Origin: UBA6168 sp964442355
Lineage (GTDB): Bacteria; Bacteroidota; Bacteroidia; Chitinophagales; Saprospiraceae
DNA: 64,000 nt
Direction: 5' to 3'
Assembly (NCBI GenBank): GCA_964442355.1
Contig: CAYTZS010000003.1
Span: 22,288-86,287 of the forward strand
Within the stretch, counting starts at the first letter, position 1. Every line of letters begins with the position of its first letter. The position numbers were made by a program, and so were the translations under genes. The notes under the pieces are model-generated. The model did not search any database. It was not told where the DNA came from and saw nothing but the letters and a program-made list of their open reading frames with translations. This document shows positions 58,201 to 64,000 of the stretch, piece by piece.

Positions 58201-60516
58201 TTATTTACGATACTTCGCCACCCGCTCATCCCGAATCACTCCCTTCCAGTTCATCCCGAACCCGAAATCATACAAATGGTCGGCGGCGTCCTTGTGGCAT
58301 CTCATGTCCTGCGGGGCGTCCTCGGCTTGGCGCTCGACCTCGCTCATGCTGGCGGGCATTTGCATGGGCAGTAGCCCGGATGGTTCGGCCTTGCCGCTGA
58401 TGATGTCCAAGATGGCTTGGTCTTGCACCCGAAAGTTGACGAGGATGGCCGTCGCCTGTTGCTCGAACTCGCTGAACACCATCGGGTTGTCCATCGTGAT
58501 GCTGACGATGACGGGCTTGCCCTTCATTTTGGCGGCGGTCTCCGTCACCATGCCGAGGTCGGTGGTGTTGCGGGTTTTCACGGTCTTGCCCTTGTAGCTG
58601 CGGTTCGTGAACTTTTCCATGGGGTCGCCGCCAGCGATGCTGGTGGCACGGGCCTCGGTGGCCGTGTAGTCGCTGAACTGGAGGCTGATGGGCACATAGC
58701 CGTTGCCGCCAAGTTTTACATCGGCGCTGTCGTAGCCGATGCCGGACTTGGGGCTTTCGATGAATACCAGCGCTGCGTCGGCCTCGTCGGGGTTGTCGGT
58801 GACGTTGTAGTATTTCTTCACGATTTCGATGTTCACCGGGTAGTCCAGCTTTTCCGGTGTCCGCATTCCCAAGAAATTGGTGAAGGCCGGGCTGAACTTC
58901 TTGGGCACGTACACCTTCTTCTTGCCCGTGAGGGGCAGGACGTTGCCCTTGTTTTTGAGCAGTACCTGCGACTTGAGCTGCGCCTCGTAGCCCGCTTGCA
59001 TGTACTCCGGTTTGCCAACTACCTGCTTTGTCCGCTCTGGGTCGAGGTAGGGGTTCTCGAACAAACCCGTTTGGAAGATATTGCGGAGCAACCTGACAGC
59101 GCTTTGCTCCATGCGCTGGCGCATCCATTTCTCGCCGTGCTCCTTGATGCCCATCTGGTAGGCATCGAGGATGGGCTGTGCCACGTTGTTGCCGCCGAAC
59201 TGGTCAACGCCCGCCATCAGCACCTTGTAGTGGCGATCCGCAACGGTCATTTTCTCCACGCCCCACGACTTGCCGCCGATGAACGTGTTGAGCGCCGTTT
59301 GGTCGCCGGTGACGCCCCAATCGGTGCAGGCCACGCCATCGTAGCCGTACTTTTTGCGGAGCAAATCATTGATGATGTACGAGTTGTAGGCGTTGCCCAC
59401 GTTCTCGCCGTTCTTCGTGTCTTGGTTCCAAGAGATGGTGTAGTACGGCATGATGGCCGAGGCCATCTTCGTCTTGCCCTTTAGTTTAAAAGCCCCTTCG
59501 GTGAACGGGATGAAATGCGTCTCGAACTTCCCACCCGGGTACACGGCGAACTTACCTGCCCCATAGTGCGCATCCCGGCCCGCCTCGCCGCTGCCGCCGC
59601 CGGGCCAGTGCTTCACCATGGCGTTCACGCTGCCGTGACCCCAGCCGTCGGCGATTTCAAGTTGGTCAACGCTGGTCTGGAAGCCGCTGCAATACGCCTC
59701 GGCCATTGCGGCAGCGAGCCACGGGTTTTCGCCGAAGGTGCCGCTCGTGCGGTCCCAGCGGGGGTCGGTAGCGATGTCCACCTGTGGGCTGAGGGCCGTG
59801 GCAATGCCCAATGCCCGGTACTCCGCCGCTGCAATTTGTCCGAATCGCTCTGTCACTGCGGGGTCGAAAGTGGCGGCGAGGCCGAGCGAACCGGGCCACA
59901 TCGAAATCTTGCCGCCCGCCCCAGCGTTGTGCTCGGCGCTGCTGATGGTGCCGTGGCGGGGGTCGGAGCTGTTGTTGGCGGGGATGCCGAGGCCGTAGCC
60001 CTCCACGAGCGCCTGCACCTTGTTGTTCCATTGCGCAGCGGCCTCCGGCGACACGACCGTGGTGATGAGCACGTGGCGCAGGTTGTCCTTTTTCAAAAAC
60101 TCCACCTGCTGGTCGGTGAGGTCGCTGGGGTCGGTTTGGCCTTCGGCAAACGGCTTGCCTGCGTAGGTGCCAGCGAAGTAGCCGCCCGGCCTTGCGGGGA
60201 TGCTCTGGTGGCGGCTGTACAGCATCAGGCCCGCTATCTGTTCGATGCTCATTTGCGAAGCCAAGTCTGCCGCCCGCACGTCAAAGGGCAGGCGCCAGTC
60301 CTCGTATTTGTCGAGTTGGCCGTTCTTGTTCAAGTCCTTAAAGGCGAAGCCGCCCACCGTGAGGATTTTGATGCCGGACTCGGTGGAGTAGGCAATCGTT
60401 TGGCCGCCGTGGTTGCGGATGGTGACGATGTTGCCGTTGGCGGATTTGGCGTAGTGCTCTTGCGAGAACAGGGCGGTGGCCGTGAGCAACAGGATGAAGG
60501 TGACGATGTGTTTCAT
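58201..60516 (-). CDS. Glycoside hydrolase family 3 beta-glucosidase-like enzyme
   Basis: The 771-aa protein has a signal peptide (MKHIVTFILLLTATALFS). An EF-hand-like DLNKNGQLDKYEDW loop near residue 60 marks the start of the GH3 barrel. The catalytic barrel includes IPANNSSDPRHG, SPQVDIATDPRWDRTSGTFGENP, VKHWPGGG and the nucleophile in VACTDWG. The second domain follows from QVLLKNKGNVLPLTGKKKVYV to the end, with VSITMDNPMVF. GH3 enzymes hydrolyse beta-linked exo-glycosides in the periplasm or at the surface. The gene heads the minus-strand operon and is preceded by a 244-bp nested hairpin. Substrate preference is not evident. Confidence 0.9.
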   Translation of the reverse strand: MKHIVTFILLLTATALFSQEHYAKSANGNIVTIRNHGGQTIAYSTESGIKILTVGGFAFKDLNKNGQLDKYEDWRLPFDVRAADLASQMSIEQIAGLMLYSRHQSIPARPGGYFAGTYAGKPFAEGQTDPSDLTDQQVEFLKKDNLRHVLITTVVSPEAAAQWNNKVQALVEGYGLGIPANNSSDPRHGTISSAEHNAGAGGKISMWPGSLGLAATFDPAVTERFGQIAAAEYRALGIATALSPQVDIATDPRWDRTSGTFGENPWLAAAMAEAYCSGFQTSVDQLEIADGWGHGSVNAMVKHWPGGGSGEAGRDAHYGAGKFAVYPGGKFETHFIPFTEGAFKLKGKTKMASAIMPYYTISWNQDTKNGENVGNAYNSYIINDLLRKKYGYDGVACTDWGVTGDQTALNTFIGGKSWGVEKMTVADRHYKVLMAGVDQFGGNNVAQPILDAYQMGIKEHGEKWMRQRMEQSAVRLLRNIFQTGLFENPYLDPERTKQVVGKPEYMQAGYEAQLKSQVLLKNKGNVLPLTGKKKVYVPKKFSPAFTNFLGMRTPEKLDYPVNIEIVKKYYNVTDNPDEADAALVFIESPKSGIGYDSADVKLGGNGYVPISLQFSDYTATEARATSIAGGDPMEKFTNRSYKGKTVKTRNTTDLGMVTETAAKMKGKPVIVSITMDNPMVFSEFEQQATAILVNFRVQDQAILDIISGKAEPSGLLPMQMPASMSEVERQAEDAPQDMRCHKDAADHLYDFGFGMNWKGVIRDERVAKYRK

Positions 60517-60547
60517 GTTGATGGTGTGATGTTGCCCCCGCCCCCTT

Positions 60548-60791
60548 TAGGACAAAGACATTAATTTAACGTGAGTTCGGAAATTAACCCTTTGTAAATT
60601 AAGGCTATAGCCGCAGAGCGGCGACAATGTTTGTAGCAAAACGCACCAATTTATGTTCAGCCCCAGCGGGGCGGCAACCAATCATCGCCCCGCTGGGGCT
60701 GAAATGTATTGTTCTGTTGCATTCTACAAACATTGTCGCCGCTCTGCGGCTTAAAATCTCCGAACTCATGTCAATTTAACGTTTTGTCCTA
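60548..60791. repeat. Nested long hairpin E
   Basis: A 244-bp element of three nested inverted repeats: the outer ends (60548-60581/60759-60791) are imperfect, the middle arms (60610-60636/60724-60750) are perfect over 27 bp, and the inner arms (60656-60673/60686-60703) are perfect over 18 bp with a 12-base loop. Each inner arm is itself a small palindrome (GCCCC-AGC-GGGGC; GCCGC-AGA-GCGGC). No ORF is inside. Confidence 0.9.
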
Positions 60792-61277
60792 AAAGAAGTC
60801 AGGCGCAGCGCTTGATTGAGCGAATGTACCCCGTTCCGTAAATCTCAGGGAATACGATGGATGAAAAGATGACGAAACGGCAAATTGTGTCGGCAATGCC
60901 CGCCGATGGGCTTGCGTTGGTGGCGGCATGGCCCCCAAAACGGGACTTTGTGATGTAATTTTATTGCTAAACGACCGTTCCGTAATTCCTCGCTACCGTT
61001 CCCTGAAAAGCATGAAAAAAATTTGGAATTCAAAAACGACCTTTCTTAACTTGCAGCCACCAAACAGCCAGAAAGCTTTGGCTCCAACAACCAACGATAG
61101 CCCTGGAAACGACGAGTGACAATTGTTTTTGCTTACCTGTTGTTTTTCCACACAAATTATAAGACAAGGATGGGGTTTTCGGGTGTTTGGTGCTGCAAGG
61201 GCAGCTAGGCACTACATCAACACTTTAACACGTTTACCAAACTTTGTAGGGACGAGCGTTAAAAAGTAATACTTTTC
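60792..61277. other. 486-bp stretch without a supported gene
   Basis: It lies between nested hairpins E and F. Only very short frames occur and none has a recognisable family, signal or start context. I see nothing here that I would annotate. Confidence 0.5.
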
Positions 61278-61428
61278 GCCCCATCGGGGCGGCATCTTTG
61301 TAGGAATTGTACAAGCCGTTTATTGACCGTTCCATCGGAACGGTATCTCATCTAACAGATACCGTTCCGATGGAACGGCGGCGCCAAGGTTAATCGCAAA
61401 TGCTACAAAGATGCCGCCCCGATGGGGC
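61278..61428. repeat. Nested long hairpin F
   Basis: A 151-bp element. The outer arms 61278-61303/61403-61428 are perfect over 26 bp and each contains the small palindrome GCCCC-ATC-GGGGC. The inner arms 61327-61348/61357-61378 are perfect over 22 bp with an 8-base loop and contain GTTCC-ATC-GGAAC. It lies 70 bp upstream of the DUF2200 start. Confidence 0.92.
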
Positions 61429-61498
61429 AAGAAATCAGCAATCAGTGCTTGCATGTAGGAAGTTGGGCAAACGTGCAGCGCAACCTAACAATGAAACA

Positions 61499-61861
61499 AT
61501 GACCAATACCAGTACACACGACGAGCGCATAGCGAAAATGACCTTCGCCTCGGTCTATCCTTTGTACCTCGACAAAGTGGAGAAGAAAGGCAGGACAAAG
61601 GATGAATTGCACCAAGTGATAGCGTGGCTGACTGGCTTCGACAGCGAGCAGCTGCAATCGCTGATGGAGCAGAAAGCTACTTTCAAAGAATTCTTTGAGC
61701 AAGCGACCATCCACCCCAATGCGCACCTGATTACGGGCGCAATATGTGGCTATCGTGTGGAAGAAATCGAGAATCCTTTGACGCAAAAAGTGCGGTACTT
61801 GGACAAGCTGGTGGATGAGCTGGCAAAGGGGAGGAAGATGGAGAAGATTTTACGGGAGTAA
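61499..61861 (+). CDS. DUF2200 family protein
   Basis: The ATG at 61499 gives 120 aa, the usual length. The family signature is plain: HDERIAKMTFASVYPLYLDKVEKKGRTKDELHQVIAWLTGFD, then ATFKEFFEQATIHPNAHLITGAICGYRVEEIENPLTQKVRYLDKLVDELAKGR. The protein is helical and cytoplasmic. DUF2200 proteins are widespread and may be acquired singly; function is not established. It follows hairpin F directly, and the spacer after it has GAGTTAA-type iterations. Confidence 0.9.
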   Translation: MTNTSTHDERIAKMTFASVYPLYLDKVEKKGRTKDELHQVIAWLTGFDSEQLQSLMEQKATFKEFFEQATIHPNAHLITGAICGYRVEEIENPLTQKVRYLDKLVDELAKGRKMEKILRE

Positions 61862-61946
61862 GGGATGTGGGAGTTAATGAGTTAAAGTTGTGAAGGCTAA
61901 AATAAACAAAAACAACTAATAATAATGAAAATTTAAAGAAATAGAT

Positions 61947-62420
61947 ATGAATCAATTAACTACAATTTTAACAATAATTCTCCCCTTGATTGGAGCTGGT
62001 ATTGGATATTTTTTTAAACAAGGGATTGAAAAGAAAAAAGAATTACAAAGTGAAGTGACTAAAGAGAGGAGAGAACTATATCAACAGTTTGTTAATTTAA
62101 TTATCGATACAATTAAAGGAACAAAAGTAAATCAGGAACAAACTGACTCACAAATGATTGAGAATCTTTACCAATTTTATAAAAAATATATCTTATATGC
62201 TTCTCCAGAGGTAATTGTTGACTTTTCAGAATACTTTCAGTATATATACTCAACATCCAATACATCAAATAAACCTGATAACAAAATACACTTTCGTAGA
62301 TTAACAAAAATCATGAAAGCAATGCGCAAGGATTTGGGATTGTCTAATAAAAAATTAGGCACTGATGGAGAAGTCCTCTTCAGAGCATTAATTACAGATT
62401 TCGATAAATTAATTGCGTAA
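61947..62420 (+). CDS. AT-rich orphan, membrane-anchored protein
   Basis: The 157-aa protein starts with a transmembrane helix (LTTILTIILPLIGAGIGYFF) and a basic/coiled stretch (KQGIEKKKELQSEVTKERREL). The cytoplasmic part is helical and lysine/asparagine-rich. The gene is far richer in A and T than its neighbours and uses codons such as ATA, AGA and TTA heavily. I recognise no family; the layout recalls small membrane-anchored helical proteins of defence or mobile islands. Recent transfer is the simplest explanation. Confidence 0.75.
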   Translation: MNQLTTILTIILPLIGAGIGYFFKQGIEKKKELQSEVTKERRELYQQFVNLIIDTIKGTKVNQEQTDSQMIENLYQFYKKYILYASPEVIVDFSEYFQYIYSTSNTSNKPDNKIHFRRLTKIMKAMRKDLGLSNKKLGTDGEVLFRALITDFDKLIA

Positions 62421-62497
62421 TATTATATTGATATTAAATTTTTAGACAAATACTAATAGTTTAATACTTTATATCTCAAAACAATCACACCTCAACA

Positions 62498-62920
62498 ATG
62501 AAAACAAACAATAAAGACAACCCAAGTACCCCGCAGTTCTACCACGGCACCAAAGCCAACCTAAGCCCCGGCGACCTGATAGCGCCCGGCTTCAATTCCA
62601 ATTACGGTCAGCGGAAGCAGGCGGCATACGTCTATTTGACTGCTACCATGGATGCTGCGGTGTGGGGGGCGGAGCTTGCCGTAGGCAATGGCCCCGGCAG
62701 GATATACATTGTGGAGCCGACCGGCCCATATGAGGATGACCCGAACTTGACGGACAAAAAGTTTCCCGGCAACCCAACCAAGTCGTACCGCACCCGGCAT
62801 CCGCTGCGGGTAGTTGGGGAGGTGATGGACTGGCAGGGGCACCCGCCTGAGCAGCTCAAGGCGATGCTCGACCACCTTGAAAAGCTCAAGGAAATGGGCA
62901 TCGAGGCGATAGAAGATTGA
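62498..62920 (+). CDS. arr: Rifampin ADP-ribosyltransferase
   Basis: The 140-aa protein matches Arr in length and core: FYHGTKANLSPGDLIAPGFNSNYGQ, YVYLTATMDAAVWGAELAVGNGPGRIYIVEPTGPYEDDPNLTDKKFPGNPTKSYRT and HPLRVVGEVMDW. The H-G-T, Y-L-T and D residues form the NAD site. Arr modifies rifampin at the 23-hydroxyl, giving rifamycin resistance. Such genes are common in environmental Bacteroidota chromosomes and on integrons. It sits in the repeat-rich, mixed-composition end of the window, after the AT-rich orphan. Resistance is predicted from homology only. Confidence 0.93.
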   Translation: MKTNNKDNPSTPQFYHGTKANLSPGDLIAPGFNSNYGQRKQAAYVYLTATMDAAVWGAELAVGNGPGRIYIVEPTGPYEDDPNLTDKKFPGNPTKSYRTRHPLRVVGEVMDWQGHPPEQLKAMLDHLEKLKEMGIEAIED

Positions 62921-62972
62921 GTTAAAACAATCATCAATTTGTTACCTTTTCACACCCGTAAAACAGTTTTGC

Positions 62973-63875
62973 ATGAAAATCGAATCAATGGGAAATAGGC
63001 ATTTGTACTTTTTGGGGACTTTGTTTTTACTCATCTTTTGCGCTTGCAACTCAAAAGAAACAGTGACACAATTTGCAGCAACTGAATCTTATCCAGCAGA
63101 TACGCTGCTTCAAGCGCTTCCGCTGAAAAGGGCCATGATAGTCATTGCTCATGATGATGATATGTGCGCAATGTCAGGGACGATTTCACTATTAAACAAG
63201 CAAGGCTGGGAAATAGCAGTGATTAGTTTTTCAAAAACACCTGAACGCAATGAGGCACAGGTAAAGGCATGTCGCAATATTTTGGATACGGTGATGTTTG
63301 TGGATTTGAAATCGGAACAATATCGGAACGACATTGCCGATGGTAACAACCCCTATCATGCCATTCCAAAAGCAAACCTCAATGCTGTGTTCAATAGACC
63401 CATTATTGAAGCTGAATTTGTTAAGGCGATCAATGAATTCAAACCATCCATCATTTTTACGCTTGACAACGAAATGGGTGGCTATGGCCATCCAGAACAC
63501 GTATTCGTCAGTCAGATGGTTATTGATTTGGCGAATGAAAAACGGATTTTGCCGCAATATATTTACCAAAGTGTATTTACTGACCACATGGAAAACACCA
63601 TTATGAAACGACATGCTGAAAGATTGAAAAGCTGGGGGCTTCCTGATGATGAGTGGGTGAATGCTAAAAAGATTTACGGTGTTGATGGAATGCCTGAACC
63701 TACTGTGCAAATCAACATTACCAGCGAAGCCACGAGGAAAATGGACTATTTAAGGTCTTACAATGAACGTGAGCGGAAGATAATTGGCTTCTTCATTCCC
63801 GCTTTTCAAGATTATGAGGCCGAGGAGTATTTCAAAATTTTTGATAGAGAGTTTTTTAGGGTTATTGAAATTTGA
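62973..63875 (+). CDS. PIG-L family deacetylase lipoprotein
   Basis: The 300-aa protein has a lipoprotein leader (YFLGTLFLLIFCACNSK). The LmbE/PIG-L zinc site is present as AHDDD near residue 59 and GGYGHPEH near residue 171. PIG-L enzymes remove N-acetyl groups from N-acetylglucosamine-type substrates, including in lipid or natural product pathways. Anchoring on the outer side of a membrane suggests an envelope glycan substrate. A second ATG (MGNRHLY) five codons in is an alternative start. A half-array of GTTTAGAGG repeats follows its stop. Confidence 0.85.
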   Translation: MKIESMGNRHLYFLGTLFLLIFCACNSKETVTQFAATESYPADTLLQALPLKRAMIVIAHDDDMCAMSGTISLLNKQGWEIAVISFSKTPERNEAQVKACRNILDTVMFVDLKSEQYRNDIADGNNPYHAIPKANLNAVFNRPIIEAEFVKAINEFKPSIIFTLDNEMGGYGHPEHVFVSQMVIDLANEKRILPQYIYQSVFTDHMENTIMKRHAERLKSWGLPDDEWVNAKKIYGVDGMPEPTVQINITSEATRKMDYLRSYNERERKIIGFFIPAFQDYEAEEYFKIFDREFFRVIEI

Positions 63876-63890
63876 TTCTAAGATAATTGG

Positions 63891-63934
63891 GGTTTAGAGG
63901 GTTTAGAGGGTTTAGAGGGTTTAGGGGGTTTAGG
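63891..63934 (+). repeat. GTTTAGAGG half-array
   Basis: Five TTTAG units with purine spacers follow the PIG-L stop by 15 bases. These are the same units as hairpins C and D but no complementary arm is found before the window ends. Confidence 0.75.
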
Positions 63935-64000
63935 TGGGAAGAGGGTGATGACGCTGTTTGATTCAATTTTTCTAAATCATTTGATTTTGATGGCCAAAAA

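Noticed and set aside
58268..59484. Long frames on both strands within the GH3 gene
   Set aside because: They are caused by high GC and few stops; the translations lack domains, while the GH3 frame has all catalytic motifs.
60845..61119. Short frames between hairpins E and F
   Set aside because: No start context, signal, motif or conservation clue; probably chance.
63891..63934. CRISPR array
   Set aside because: Units are only 8-9 bases without unique spacers, and no cas genes are present.

Overview
The window comes from a Bacteroidota chromosome, most likely a Saprospiraceae-type member (Lewinella/Haliscomenobacter relatives). The evidence is the gene content: PorV/PorQ-family and C-terminal-sorted secreted proteins of the type IX secretion world, a hybrid two-component system with a periplasmic propeller, lipoproteins with an N-terminal SxC box, no visible Shine-Dalgarno sites, and sites resembling the Bacteroidota -7 element TAnnTTTG. 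I saw no rRNA, tRNA, phage or CRISPR array.

Layout. (1) 1-12.1 kb: the tail of a probable Gfo/Idh/MocA oxidoreductase, then a minus-strand surface block: TonB-dependent receptor (8429-12088), a 1354-aa secreted protein, a PorV/PorQ-family outer-membrane protein, and an 839-aa paralogue of the secreted protein. (2) 12.1-12.9 kb: a non-coding stretch with two -7-like sites and two minus-strand intrinsic terminators, compatible with a leader or small RNA. (3) 12.9-33.6 kb: an AraC regulator and a small secreted peptide, then a long minus-strand L-rhamnose locus with a second, divergent AraC gene at its head. It holds GH106 alpha-L-rhamnosidase, a ThuA/PQQ-dehydrogenase/PKD/cytochrome c fusion, a GH140-type hydrolase, an esterase, an NCS1-like permease, fused rhamnulose-1-P aldolase/lactaldehyde dehydrogenase, mutarotase, isomerase, FGGY kinase, an FMN-dependent L-lactate dehydrogenase and an MBL-fold hydrolase. 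This makes a complete route from rhamnoside to DHAP plus pyruvate.

(4) 33.7-46.2 kb: small secreted, lipoprotein and sensory genes: WG-repeat lipoprotein, crystallin-like T9SS protein, CX4CH cytochrome-like lipoprotein, TPR histidine kinase with LytTR regulator, TPR protein, intradiol dioxygenase, tandem NTF2-like proteins. (5) 46.4-53.6 kb: a 1381-aa hybrid two-component protein divergent from a CBM20-type 4-alpha-glucanotransferase. (6) 53.6-60.5 kb: a minus-strand operon with GH3, a TIM-barrel sugar epimerase, RidA, a D-threonine-aldolase-like enzyme, M19 dipeptidase and DUF1080 hydrolase. (7) 60.5-64 kb: a repeat-rich plus-strand area with DUF2200, an AT-rich orphan gene, rifampin ADP-ribosyltransferase and a PIG-L deacetylase.

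The most unusual signal is a set of iterated short-oligomer hairpins. Four sit at or within two bases of the stop codons of minus-strand genes (21.4, 21.9, 57.1, 58.2 kb); two of these bracket a PD-(D/E)XK-like GxxExxY gene dropped into the rhamnose operon. Related iterated palindromes are inserted in frame at four linkers or loops of the hybrid two-component gene. Two further long nested hairpins (60.5 and 61.3 kb) and a MITE-like element (43.2 kb) add to this load of palindromic elements.
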